DNA of 64,000 nt from Paramecium octaurelia (lineage: Eukaryota; Ciliophora; Oligohymenophorea; Peniculida; Parameciidae). The translations under genes were made by a program, and so were the position numbers. The notes below the pieces were generated by a model. That model ran no database searches, had not been told where the DNA came from, and saw only the letters and a program-made list of their open reading frames with translations. Below are positions 1 to 12,349 of the stretch, in pieces (positions within the stretch are counted from its first letter, which is position 1; every line of letters starts with the position of its first letter). The DNA is taken from the NCBI GenBank assembly GCA_905182995.1, contig CAJJDP010000025.1, positions 138,275 to 202,274 of the forward strand, read 5' to 3'.

Positions 1-3000
1 TTAATAGTCAAAGAATTTAAAAGCAATTTAGTTTGGTTTGTCCAACTCTAAATATAGATCATAGATCCAATATTCTATTACTGTTCATTTAGCTGATTTA
101 TAATTGAATCAAGTTTATGATCGGATCTAATAAAAAAAGATTTTTCAATTTTAGTAAAACATATTGATAATTAGGTGTTTGTGTTGATTAGGTTTGTTAT
201 TATAAATTAATTCTAATCTGTTTCATATTATGAAATTGAACTAAATTCAATTTAACTAATTATTAATTAAATCTTATTAAGTCTGCTCTATCCTATATAA
301 ACTATATTGATCGAGACAAAAGTTTAAATGGAAGTAAAGTAAGTTTCGACTAAGTGAAATTGATGGGCATCGATAATCTACAAAGCCGATGAAATAAGCA
401 CTCCTTATACATTCAAATTAACGATTTTAACAGAACTACCAAATACATTGATTATGGCATTATCTTTTAGAATTTTAAGCATTTCAATTAAACTTAAGGT
501 TCCAACAAATGTAAAATAGTTCAACCATGCTTCCATCGTTTAGATAATCGTCATATTCTAGATTATAATACTATTGAGATTATTTTTATATTATTAGAAG
601 TCAAGTTTAGTGAATGTATTCATTAAAGAGAGACTATTTTCAAGGTAAATATTCTAAAATAATAAGTTATTCTATTTCATTGATGGAAACAGAGTTAAAC
701 AAGAAGAATCGAATTTGTTATAAACATTGACAAAACTAACATTATTTAATTCTAGTTGCAATTAACTATTTTAGGAGTAAATAGTGATACTCCCATGTAT
801 ATCTAAGGTTTGTATGAAGTCAACTTAGATATTCTTTAGACTAACTCCTTTGATAAAAACTACACCTAGAAATTTTGTTATGATTTCTAAAACGGCACTG
901 CTCTGGGCTAAAATATTTTCGAAACTGCTTTCTTTCAATAAGAAATTAGAGGAGGTAATTTACACTACCCCTCCTTTATTTTAAATCATTAAATAAGATT
1001 TTATAACAAGCAAAATTTCTTCCTACGTTAAAGATTACTAAAGGTCTATTTGATAATACTTCTTTAAAATTTCTTCACTAATAATATTGTGATTTTTTAC
1101 TGTCAAATTTTAAATCACAATATTATCTGATTAAATTGAAGAGAAAGAATTGGAGGAATTTGTTAGCATATTATTATAACAAAAGCAATCTATCAATACT
1201 ATTCTGCTTAATTGAGAATTAATATAAAATAAACTTGAGGTTGAGATTGATAGGTCGTCACAATATTAATTAAATATGTTTTCTATGAATGTCATATTAG
1301 AAATTTTAATTATCTATTCTTTTTCTGAATATATCGTTATCAATGATAATAGATTTCCAATTTTATTCTTCAAAAGTACATTATTCGAAAATGTTAAATT
1401 TTGAATATTGATCACCTCTAAAACATCAGCTAAGTATACAATATTAGAAAAAATGGAAATCAGACTCTAATCCATATTAAAATGATTTTGAACTGATATA
1501 TTTTATAATGTTAAATTTTGAAACCCTTATATTTCCATTAATTGTTAATTCTACTAAATTTAATCAGAGCATGATAAGCTCATAGGTACTTTTTGTTGCT
1601 ACAAAGTATTAGCAAATAAAACATTTTGAAAGAGTATATCTTGGGTTTGCAAGATATAGAAGATATTTTGATTTGGGCAATCTTTTATAATTATTCCATT
1701 TAGGAATAGTAATTTTACATGTACATCAAATAGATACTACTTCTACTTGTAAAAAAAGTCAACTTTATTGCTTAAAATATTTACAGTAGTGAAAATTAAT
1801 TAAAAACTATTTGAAATTAAATCCGATTTTACCTTTATTATTGAAGAATTATTGATTGAATTGCCTATGATTTCAATATTATGAAATTCCACATTGATAT
1901 CATTCGTTTGGTTTGCTTATTCTGATTTTATTAAGAGGGATCCAAGAAAATTATTATAACTTATATTTAAATCTAAACAGTAAACCTTGAAATTGGTAAT
2001 TAAAATAGTTGAAAGGATGAGATTATTATTAGAAAAACTCATATCCTATATATTTAAGCCAAAATTTTGAGGATTATTTACTAAAACAGATTGCTGAAAG
2101 GTGGTATCAGTTACAGAAAGCTTCTGAAATTAAACATGGTATGATTCTGATTCTATATCAAAAAAATTAAAGATCAAAGTATTATAAAACTAACAATTAA
2201 TGATCTTTAAATTTTTAACAATAAATTTATCTGGATTTCCTTAAAGTTAAATGAATTTTGAATTAGAGAGAGTACAATTGATTATGTATAGGTTTTCTAT
2301 AAAAACCGTTCCCATGATGCTATTGTATTTGATATCGAACACAGTTGATTCACTTATAAGCAAATTTTTGAATGTAACATTCTGTAAAATAAACTCTTAA
2401 TAAATTTATCCACTTATTTGAAATTAAGATTAATTAAGTTGGTCTTTAGCTTAAAATATAGTATCATTGATGATTAAACTCACTTAATTGGTAAATAAAT
2501 TAATAATGTATGGTAAATTTACATTAAAATGCATTTGACAGATCTCAACTACATCAAAGTTTAATATATCGAGATTGTAACCAAAATTTTAATTAACTTT
2601 GTTCAACCCCAACATTTGCATTTTAGTGTTCTATATAGAAAACACCTCTTACTTTAAATTATTGTCTATCAACATAGTATTTTCAAACACACAATAAGAA
2701 TCAGGCTATAACTTAGAAAAATTAAAGCGGATTTATATAACTTGTACTCCCATAGCATTAAGATAGGTTTTATTAATAAATTATTAATAGTATGCTGATG
2801 TTTCTAAATTTAATGTATCAGAATAATTCAAACACTCCACAAAATATTCAAATAAAAAATATTGCTAGCAACTTGGGTTAAAACAATATTGAGCAATCTA
2901 TAAAATTGGGTTTATCCTAATATTCGGATCAGATGCTGGTTGCAAACATTTGTATGTAATTGGGATAGTTGTTTCATTTAAAATAAAGTACGGATTAATA

Positions 3001-5876
3001 GCCTAATTCTAATTGATTGAATTACTTGAATTTCTTCTTTTGTTCTTAACTAACAGATTGAACATAATTGTGGGCAAACTATACAATTAACTCCGTTTTT
3101 CGATCTATTAGGTAATCTATAGTAATTTAGGGGACATTTCTTGCATTCAAAGATATTAAGTTAAACTTATGAATTATCACATGATAGACAATTGGAATCG
3201 CAATATTAGGTACAATGATCAGGGCTCTATTTAAATCCCTCTTAACATTCAATGGAGATTTCTATACCAGTTGATGGAATATCCTAAATGTAGTAATAAT
3301 ATTAGTTAGGTAAGAATTACATCAAAAAACTCTGTATTAATTGAATCCAAGCATCATATTGATTTACAACTCCATCGGAAGTTATTTTAGAATGAGGATA
3401 TATATTGGGAGAGCAATGACCTGTTTTAACAGAACTCTTGTAGCCTTCTTTACAAATCACGCACTTGATAATCTGTTATGGCGATAAAACACATTAATTA
3501 CAATCCGTGATGTATTTTTGGCAATTAATAATTTCAGGTGCAATATTGAAATCATCAATTTAGGATAATGTACAAATTTCTACTCCTTCTAAATTTATAA
3601 AGGATCTTAAACAATACTGAAGAGTAGATTTTTGATGTACGCAATATCCTTTTTAGAAATCAAACATAAAATTATCTTCACACAAGGCACATCCCACTTA
3701 ATGATACTCATCCTTATTAAATTCTTAATAATCTTTATACAGAGTAGATTTTGTCAAATCCAAACTATTATACTCGAAACAAAATTTACACTGATTTATA
3801 GTGCAGATTTTACATTATTTATTTGATGTTTTATAATAAGGAGAAACGCAATCTTAAGTATTTGAGTAACCTTAAACAACATTTTTACCATTGCAAATTC
3901 CATTTTACAATAAAACTACAGAAAAACAAACAAGGCATTAAATACCATCCATTTAGATTGCACAAGTTTTACAAAAAATAATATTGCAGGGATAACAATA
4001 CGGATCCAATTAGTTGAAGAAGTAATTTCTTATGCAAAGTTCTTTTTGAGTTAGAAATGAATTTTAGAAATCTTGATAAATTATAAAATCGGATTTAAAA
4101 TTATTTTCTGTACAGGTCTAACACAACTCAAGCTAGTCATCAAGAAAAATAAAATATTATTTAGAATCTTCAATTTCTAAATTATATGTATTATCTGCGA
4201 TGATATATAGATATGATTTACAATAAGGATCAGATTTCCAATTAAGAGGATTTAATATACATTCTAAACATGTAATAAGATTAGATTTAATAATCGAAGG
4301 ACTATAAAAATATTAATATACATGTTTACCATTTAATGCAAGTTTATGAATTCAAATAGAAGTATCCATATGGACATTGTATTTAAGTTGGAGTGTATTC
4401 AATTATTTGGAATTGAAATTGTTCTAATGATTAACAAAAGTCGTCGTCAATTTCATTATAGTGACAAACACAAGCCTTTTAAGAGGGAATATAAATTCTA
4501 TTGGAATCACTAGAACATGAAATACAATCAGAATTGGTTGGTCCATCACATTATCCACAACTGGGATGGCAACTTTTATTAACTAAAGTAGTATCGCAAT
4601 TATAAAAATGAAAATTTTAAATTTGGACATTTAAATAATTTTCTGATTCTTGGTTTACATTTCCATAATGTATTTGAAATTAAACTTCATTATAATGATA
4701 TACGTTTAACTATTCTGAATATTAGTATGAATCTTCTTCTTTATAAAATGTAATTGTTATTTGTAACACTTTCTATTATAATGTAACTTATAAATAGTGC
4801 CACAAATAAATGTCATTCTAAATTTCAATTTCCTTTATTATTAAAAATGGATTAACTGTAAAGTCTATATTGACAGTTGGGAATGTATAACTATAAGTCA
4901 TTATTAATATCTCATATTTATTTTAGGATGAGATTCTATAGAGTAGTTAAAAAGCAGATAAATTATCATCATTAAACTTTTAATTCTGACTGAACTTATT
5001 AATTTTCAAAAATTTATAGTCAAAGTTATTACTTATTTTATGTATTTCCTTTATTCTTAACCATCCTGATAACCCAAATGAATCACAATTTTCATTTTCA
5101 GATGTAAAATACCTTGAATTAAGCCAAATAAGGATCTCATTTTCGATCTTATCATTCAAATTAGATTGACAATCACAAATGTAATTTTGTCCAAAAGTAT
5201 TTAATGCAAAATTTAACCCATTCCACTCTACAGTCAGGATTTCAAACACTAAAAAATCATAAAGTATTTGTCCTGGAAAGAATGAAAAATACTTTCTACC
5301 TTACATACCCTAAAGAAACTCATCATTACGTAGTATCAATCCACCTCCAAAAGTAAATTTTTAATCGAAGCTTCTAAAAGGACAAAGGATTTATAATTAT
5401 TTTGAAAAGATCACATTTGGGTATAGTATAAAAAGCAATTCCAATCTTCTAACTATTGGCCATTACGTAATCGAAATATAATACCAATAACTTTCATATT
5501 CCCATTAATCCAATGCGATTTCATAGCTATGAAATGTTCCATCATAATCATAAAATTGAATGTATTTTGTAATTTTCATTTAATCAAAATCGAGACAGTC
5601 AAAGTAAATTAAATCAACACTTAAAGTTAAAGAATCAGCTGAATTATGTAAATGATAACAATTACTATCAAAAATACCTATTTTTCCGATTTAACTTATC
5701 TGTCTTAAAGGTAAATATTTACTCCACACTCCATATGAAAAATAATCATTAGTGATCATGTCTTCTATTTTAAAGGTCACCTATTAGGTTAGTATTTAAT
5801 AATCTTAACTTAATTTCATTATAAATTGACACGAAAAACCAAAAATTAATATCAAGAAAGGTATTAGTTGAGCCAT
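1..5876 (-). CDS. Giant cysteine-rich / beta-helix surface protein, 5' part (3' end outside window)
   Basis: Read with TAA/TAG as Gln, the minus strand is open from the ATG at 5874-5876 to the window edge, about 1,950 residues. The N-terminus is a hydrophobic signal peptide. Residues to about 400 form a lectin/laminin-G-like region (YGVWSKYLP motif shared with the two paralogs at 35.3-54.2 kb). Roughly residues 405-975 are cysteine-rich repeats of the CxxC...CxxC furin/growth-factor-receptor kind. The remainder is a run of short Asn/Ser/Phe-rich repeats typical of right-handed parallel beta-helices. One intron is clear at 4302-4329, after a CIKC motif, at the same place as introns in both paralogs. 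Frame at the left edge agrees with frame at the start, so other introns, if any, must balance. By analogy the missing 3' end should encode a second Cys cluster and about eight membrane helices. Family is recognised; function is not known to me. Confidence 0.85.
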
Positions 5877-6243
5877 TTTAAGTGATTAATTTTATTTATG
5901 AAAATCTCAATTCATTATTAAGATTCAAAATGAAAAATAGATTTGCAATCTCTGATTATTTAATTATTAAATTCAGAATTAACTTTCAAGTTTAAATTTG
6001 AATTTACTATGTCAAATAAAGGATCCCTTTATTATATTTCAACATTATTTTCTAAATTCAGATTTTTATTGTCAAATTACTGCCAATAAATTTATAATAA
6101 CATAATTATTACTCTATATATCAAGATTATTTTGAAAGAAGTGACAAACAATAGAATAATAAAAAGTTTCAACATAACTAGTTTTTTTGAATTATTATAA
6201 TTTATAAAAAACATATATATGGATGCTTATATTAAGTACGTGG
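5877..6243. other. Intergenic, divergent between giant gene and 5S
   Basis: AT-rich spacer upstream of the giant minus-strand gene. I see no coding frame or RNA. It must hold the promoter of that gene. Confidence 0.6.
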
Positions 6244-6250
6244 TATAAAA
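6244..6250 (+). promoter_or_regulatory. TATA box of the 5S rRNA gene
   Basis: TATAAAA lies 29 bases before the first base of the 5S gene. An upstream TATA at about -30 assists Pol III at 5S genes in several eukaryotes. The function here is inferred from position alone. Confidence 0.5.
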
Positions 6251-6272
6251 GAGAAAACATATAGTAAATATC

Positions 6273-6391
6273 GTTGTCGGCCATACTAAGCCTAAAGCAC
6301 CGGATCCCATTCGAACTCCGAAGTTAAGCGGCTTAAGGCGAGGTTAGTACTAAGGTGGGGGACCGCTTGGGAAGTCCTCGTGTTGACAACC
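6273..6391 (+). rRNA. 5S ribosomal RNA
   Basis: About 119 nt. The 5' end GTTGTC pairs with the 3' end GACAAC to close helix I. Internal blocks match ciliate 5S almost base for base: GGATCCCATTCGAACTCCG, GAAGTTAAGCG, and GGTGGGGGACCGC. These include the internal control elements (box A to box C) used by TFIIIA and Pol III. It is a single copy flanked by protein genes rather than part of a visible tandem array. The exact 3' end is uncertain by one or two bases. Confidence 0.96.
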
Positions 6392-6392
6392 C

Positions 6393-6398
6393 TTTTTT
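6393..6398 (+). terminator. Pol III T-run terminator
   Basis: Six T residues directly after the 5S 3' end, the standard Pol III stop. The corresponding run at 7739-7743, in the duplicated copy, has five T. Confidence 0.75.
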
Positions 6399-6401
6399 AC
6401 A

Positions 6402-6434
6402 TTTTTAATTAAATAAAATTTATTTAATTAAAAA
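6402..6434. repeat. Perfect 16-bp palindrome behind 5S
   Basis: The arms 6402-6417 and 6419-6434 are exact reverse complements separated by one A, entirely A+T. The same palindrome recurs in the second copy near 7747-7779. It could be a back-up terminator hairpin or simply AT-rich chance. Confidence 0.7.
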
Positions 6435-6494
6435 AGCATAAACAACGATTAATTATTTTTGTGTTCTTAAGATCATTATATATTAAATTTGAGG

Positions 6495-7734
6495 ATGTTT
6501 CAACTTAATCAAAGTCATATTAAGTACCACAATCAATTTGGGGCCACTTCTGCAGTGTATTTCTCACAACAACAAACTTAGAGAGAAAAAGTATAAAATT
6601 GCGAAACATCATCTAGCCTATATAAACAAGGGACGGTTCTGAATCTAAATAGTTGCTTTAATATCCAGCTTCTCAAATAGTTTACGGTCCATCAATGAAA
6701 TTCAATTCGCCAGTGCATAGCAACATCGCCTTTCGCAAAACATCAAAAGAGTTGAATATTACAATAGAGGATTCTACGATGTGCTAATAATTACGCTAGC
6801 CATCTCCAACTGTCAAAAAGCAAAGAGAACAGATGGAAAAGGATTGGAATAAATTGATTGACAAATCTAAGAGTCTCTAAGAAAATTTAGTATTGCTAAA
6901 AAATAATATCAGTATGAATCTTAACAAAAAGTAATCAGATCAACGTTTAACCAAAGAATCAACATCTACAGCTGCTGGTTTATCATCAAGGATGAAATTG
7001 TAGAAAGTAAATGTCTCCTGTAAATTGAACTCTCCATTCAAGGTTCAACCAAAAATAGCAGCATGTAAAAGTTTAAGCCATAATGCATTTGGCAATCTCA
7101 AATTTACTGCAAGTGCTGGTAAAAACCCGACTGTTTTAAACACTGCAAGTGCTATTAATTATGCCAATATGAACAACAATTACGTTAAGAAATTATTGGA
7201 TGAGCATCAAACTCAAAAAGTGACTAAGTAAAATATAATGCCAAAATAAACTAATCCCCTTTACATTTAAATAGAAAATAAGTTGAAATTAAAAATAGGT
7301 GCATTCCTTGGAAGGGGAAAGTTTAGTGATGTTCATATGGCTATTGACAATAGGACTGGACTTGTTTTTGCATTAAAAATTATCAAAAAGTCAACTGTTA
7401 TTGAGCATTAAATGCAAGAATAATTAGCAAGAGAAATAGTGATATAATCCAAATTATCCCATCCAAACATAGTCAAAATGTTTGGGCAATGTTATGATCA
7501 ATAATATATTTATATGATGTTGGAGTTCTGCAATAATGGAGAATTGTTTCAGCATCAATATAAGTAGCCTAATAAAAGACTCAGTGAAAAGGAGGCTAGC
7601 AATTTAATTATGCAAATTCTCTCTGCTATTCAATATATGCATAAGTCAGGATTTATGCATAGGGACTTAAAAACTGAAAACATTTTATTATCTCTTGTAA
7701 GAATTTACAATAATTTAGAACTACATTAAACTAT
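6495..7734 (+). pseudogene. Truncated first copy of the Aurora-like kinase gene (probable assembly duplicate)
   Basis: Same start and same two introns (6591-6616, 7697-7718) as the complete gene at 7840-9493. It stops at the N at 7735, just past the HRDLKTEN catalytic loop and before the DFG motif. It has no mutations relative to the complete copy. Absence of any divergence argues for an assembly artefact, not a decayed gene. Confidence 0.8.
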
Positions 7735-7839
7735 NCCCTTTTTACATTTTTAATTAAATAAAATTTATTTAATTAAAAAAGCATAAACAACGATTAATTA
7801 TTTTTGTGTTCTTAAGATCATTATATATTAAATTTGAGG

Positions 7840-9493
7840 ATGTTTCAACTTAATCAAAGTCATATTAAGTACCACAATCAATTTGGGGCCACTTCTGCAG
7901 TGTATTTCTCACAACAACAAACTTAGAGAGAAAAAGTATAAAATTGCGAAACATCATCTAGCCTATATAAACAAGGGACGGTTCTGAATCTAAATAGTTG
8001 CTTTAATATCCAGCTTCTCAAATAGTTTACGGTCCATCAATGAAATTCAATTCGCCAGTGCATAGCAACATCGCCTTTCGCAAAACATCAAAAGAGTTGA
8101 ATATTACAATAGAGGATTCTACGATGTGCTAATAATTACGCTAGCCATCTCCAACTGTCAAAAAGCAAAGAGAACAGATGGAAAAGGATTGGAATAAATT
8201 GATTGACAAATCTAAGAGTCTCTAAGAAAATTTAGTATTGCTAAAAAATAATATCAGTATGAATCTTAACAAAAAGTAATCAGATCAACGTTTAACCAAA
8301 GAATCAACATCTACAGCTGCTGGTTTATCATCAAGGATGAAATTGTAGAAAGTAAATGTCTCCTGTAAATTGAACTCTCCATTCAAGGTTCAACCAAAAA
8401 TAGCAGCATGTAAAAGTTTAAGCCATAATGCATTTGGCAATCTCAAATTTACTGCAAGTGCTGGTAAAAACCCGACTGTTTTAAACACTGCAAGTGCTAT
8501 TAATTATGCCAATATGAACAACAATTACGTTAAGAAATTATTGGATGAGCATCAAACTCAAAAAGTGACTAAGTAAAATATAATGCCAAAATAAACTAAT
8601 CCCCTTTACATTTAAATAGAAAATAAGTTGAAATTAAAAATAGGTGCATTCCTTGGAAGGGGAAAGTTTAGTGATGTTCATATGGCTATTGACAATAGGA
8701 CTGGACTTGTTTTTGCATTAAAAATTATCAAAAAGTCAACTGTTATTGAGCATTAAATGCAAGAATAATTAGCAAGAGAAATAGTGATATAATCCAAATT
8801 ATCCCATCCAAACATAGTCAAAATGTTTGGGCAATGTTATGATCAATAATATATTTATATGATGTTGGAGTTCTGCAATAATGGAGAATTGTTTCAGCAT
8901 CAATATAAGTAGCCTAATAAAAGACTCAGTGAAAAGGAGGCTAGCAATTTAATTATGCAAATTCTCTCTGCTATTCAATATATGCATAAGTCAGGATTTA
9001 TGCATAGGGACTTAAAAACTGAAAACATTTTATTATCTCTTGTAAGAATTTACAATAATTTAGAACTACATTAAACTATGCGATTTTGGTTGTGTCCGAG
9101 AAATACCTAAATTCGAAGACAGAAGGAATACCTTCTGTGGCACTGTAGATTATATTGCTCCAGAAGTGATAAAGGATGAAGGTTATGATGAAAGATGTGA
9201 TGCTTGGCAAATTGCTATATTGGCTTATGAACTTGTGGCTGGAAATACTCCATTTTCAGAATTTCCAAGAGATGATGAAGCCATTATGGAAAACATTTTA
9301 AAGGTATATTGTTGTTTAGTTATTAATTTAGAATAAATTTGATCTCCCTAATTTCTTCTCATCTGCTTTGAAGGATTTTGTTAAGAGAGGATTACAATAA
9401 AGTCCAGATCAGAGGATATCTATTGATTAAATGTTGTTACATAGGTGGATTATTGATAACAACAAGGCTGTAGATAGAGAATATGCATTTTGA
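7840..9493 (+). CDS. Aurora-like serine/threonine protein kinase
   Basis: Introns at 7936-7961, 9042-9063 and 9304-9331 leave 1,578 nt, 525 aa. The first ~250 residues are a polar, low-complexity tail with short coiled-coil stretches. The kinase domain spans about 255-510: glycine loop GRGKFS, VAIK-type lysine in FALKII, catalytic HRDLKTEN, CDFG, activation segment ending GTVDYIAPEV, and a conserved DAWQIAILAYEL. GT(V/L)DY(I/L)xPE with a short C-terminal tail is the Aurora pattern, so mitotic or basal-body roles are likely by family. The activation loop has NTFCGTVDY, with Thr at the usual phosphosite. PLK or a generic AGC-like kinase is the alternative. The 5' part is duplicated upstream, see the N join at 7735. 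Confidence 0.85.
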
Positions 9494-9686
9494 TCGTTTT
9501 GATCTTCTATTTTGTAATCTCATTTGTATATATATTACAAATAATTAAATTTTTCATTTTCTTTAAACTCTAGAAATCCTTCTTTAAATTCTAATTTGAA
9601 TCAAGTTATCACTAATAAATGCATAGAAACCACAGAAAAAATTTAGTAAAGTAATTTGTTATATAAAGTCAAATCATCATCAATCC

Positions 9687-9923
9687 TCAGCTTATTTCAC
9701 AACATTGAGATGGGTTTTTTCTAAAATCATTCAAATTATGATGTTTCCAACAGTCTACAAGAATTGTCTTATGAACTGTTGTGCCAATAACCACATCATC
9801 GATAAATGTAACTGAATGCAACTTAAATCCTCTCAAAATCGGATGACCTTATCTATCAATTCGAAATCTCTAACTTAACTTTTTTGAGCTTAATCTTGTT
9901 TATGACATACTAGGAATGTCCAT
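9687..9923 (-). CDS. Small basic hypothetical protein, 78 aa
   Basis: Single exon from ATG at 9921-9923 to TGA at 9687-9689, 78 residues. It starts MDIPSMSQTR and carries RIDRQGHPILRG followed by a KLHSVTFIDD stretch. It is basic at the N-terminus and looks like a real coding sequence rather than a chance frame, since hydrophobic and charged residues alternate and the frame has its own start. It is convergent with the kinase gene (3' ends ~190 bp apart). I do not recognise the family. No signal peptide or membrane segment. Confidence 0.55.
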
Positions 9924-10034
9924 TTACATTATTTTATATTTTAATATATATAAATTAATAAACAGGAGCAACTAAACATAAATGCAGTTAATTACAATAT
10001 GAATTTTTATGTAAATGGTATTCAAAAGTACAAT

Positions 10035-12004
10035 TCATTCAAATTATTCTAATTCTTTCTGATGCTTATTGTCTAATTGTGCAAGTCTATCTTGAGTTAA
10101 AGCTCTTTCAAATTCTAATATTTTTTCCAGTCTCATTCTTTCAATCGGATCATCAACCTATCTTAACAATTTCTGCCTATCTAACTCTTTATTTTCCTCC
10201 TCTTACAATAACTTTAATTAATTTAACAATTACATTAAGTAATTCTTGATTTTACTTGATTTTCAGTTCTTATATTTGATTCTCCTTAGTCTAGATATCA
10301 TAGGGAGCCATGACACTAGGCTTACTCTTTTGCTACAGTTACTTCTCCTAGAATCCTTTACTCTTTTAAGGAGCACTCTCAGGTCTCCTTTTCGGTTTTA
10401 CCATTATTGGTTTAGGCTCTTATTGTTGATGTTCTTTTAATAATTCTGCTATATCTTTTTAAAGCTATTCTTTCTCTATAATTTGGGCTTTCTTATATTC
10501 TTACTTCTTTTTCTCTGAAGCCATTTTCTCCTTAATTATTTAATCTCTTCTTTTAGATTTCTCTTCGAGATCCCTCTACAATTGTTCTCTCTCATAATCT
10601 CTTATCCTGGTCATTCTTTCCTATGTTTCTTCTTATTCTTATTTTTTCAGCAATTCCTTAAGGTGTCTCTCTTTAATCATGTCATCTCGTTCCTTCAATA
10701 CTTTAATTGCTTATAATTCCTTTGCTTCTCTTTCCATACTGATCTTTTCACATTTTTTCTATAATTCCTAATCATTTTTTAATAATAACTAAAAATATTC
10801 TAAATCTCTTTACCTATTATCTATAATGCTCTCTCTCCTATTAAAGTTACCTTTTTTGATGTAATGTTAATTCTCTATCCATTTCATTAATTTTAAATCT
10901 ATCCTCGATTTCCTTAAATTTAAAAATCAAATCATCTCTTCTCTTTTCTTATTAAACTAAATTCTTTTGTTGAATCTGCTATCGTTTCTATTTTTATAAG
11001 TCTCTTTTCATCTCTTATTCCTTATTCATCATCTCAATTTCTTGCTATTTGGCAATTAACTTCTATTCAGCATTAAATTGTTTTTATTAAAAATTCAAAT
11101 ACACTTAATTTTATTAATGCAAAGCCCTTCTTTTATTCTCCTCCCTTCTATAATTTGCTTCATCTTATTTTTCTTAAATCAACTATTATCTAAGTTCTTT
11201 TTCTTCTTCTAATAATATCCTGCGCTTGGCTTCTCTTTATTCCATTTTGAACAGTTTTTCTTCATATAATTATTCTAACATTTATTACCGATATCTCTCT
11301 TTCTCTTCTCTTTCATCCTGAGCTTTTTTTAATTATTTTTCTCTTTTTCTCTTTTATTTTTGAAGTTCTTTTTCCTATTCTATTCTCTATTATGGTGTAA
11401 TCTTATGAGTGTTTTCGTATTTTAATCTATCTTATTCTGCATATAGCTTTTATTTTCTTAAGTGCTCTTGATATTCAATTTATTGTTTTCTAAATTCTTC
11501 TTCAACCTTTTTTTCCTTTTTTCTTTATTCTAATTCTTGTCGTTGCTCATTTTATTTCTATCTCAATTCCATTTGCTTTTACCTTAATTGATTCTAGATT
11601 TCCTGTGTTTTTATTTCTTCATCTAACACCTTTTGCATCTATTTTTATCTTCTTTTTTAAATCATCTCCATTCTCTTTCTCTCCTTTTCAAAATCCACCC
11701 TATCAAACTTTTTCTATGCATTATCATTTTTCCATTGCTAAATAATGTTCTCCCTCTCTCCCACCAATAATTAAACTCTTGCCTATCTCTTATCTTCTTC
11801 ATGTTAAAGCAGTGTTTTCCAGGCCTCTTCATCTAGGTTTAAATTTCTGTTTTCTCTTTTCAAATCGTATATACTCTTCATAATCAATTATTCAGGTCGA
11901 ATTCCCTATCTTCTACAAGCTTCCAATGATCTTGGGGAATTGATAATAGGATCTCTAACTGAGGTTTAATCAAAATTTAAAAGAGAAACGGGTGTAATTC
12001 GCAT
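10035..12004 (-). CDS. Long coiled-coil protein, trichohyalin/plectin-homology-like
   Basis: Introns at 10789-10813 and 10212-10233 leave 1,923 nt, 640 aa. From about residue 40 to the end it is almost unbroken Glu/Lys/Arg/Gln coiled coil (for example RKRMEMIQKRRQKQMQKV). The composition and the lack of any globular domain fit the TPH-type ciliary coiled coils such as MNS1, CFAP45, CFAP53 and CFAP210, which line doublet microtubules. That assignment is by style only. A short Pro/Lys-rich break near residue 540 separates the coil from a final helical part. The plus-strand ORF at 10246-10440 is its shadow. Confidence 0.8.
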
Positions 12005-12349
12005 AAGTTAAAAATTATTTATTAAAACATTTAATTATTAACAAAATTACTATAAGTGTCTATTCATTTGTGATTATCTAAACTTTTTACAGAAAATTAT
12101 CTTTATAATTTCAACAAATGCATTCATTTATCAAATCTTAAATCATTAAATGTATAATTCTGAGTAATTACACTTACCTTTAATTAAGACTGGTACGTAA
12201 AACAATCCTTTGTTTTAATATAAGTTTATCTTTTTTATTCTTTTAAAGCATATATATATAATATAAATATATTATTATTTTTCTCTAATTAGATTTGTTC
12301 AATTAATAAATGATGAAGCACAATCTCAAATTTGATTTTAAAAAAATTA
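12005..12349. other. Intergenic, divergent promoters
   Basis: AT-rich spacer between divergently transcribed starts at 12004 and 12350. No gene seen. Confidence 0.6.

Larger units (their letters stand above)
6390..9079. repeat. Direct duplication of 1,344 bp joined by one N
   Basis: The segment 6390-7734 and the segment 7736-9079 are identical apart from one T in the T-run at the left border. A single ambiguous base, N, sits at 7735. The left border is the 3' end of the 5S gene and the right border falls inside the kinase coding region, so neither border respects gene structure. This is what two overlapping contigs look like when abutted without merging. I take the real chromosome to carry one copy. 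Confidence 0.9.

Noticed and set aside
386-1051. Long stop-free frame on the plus strand near the left end
   Set aside because: With TGA as the only stop, chance frames are long. The minus strand reads as beta-helix repeats in frame with the gene start at 5876.
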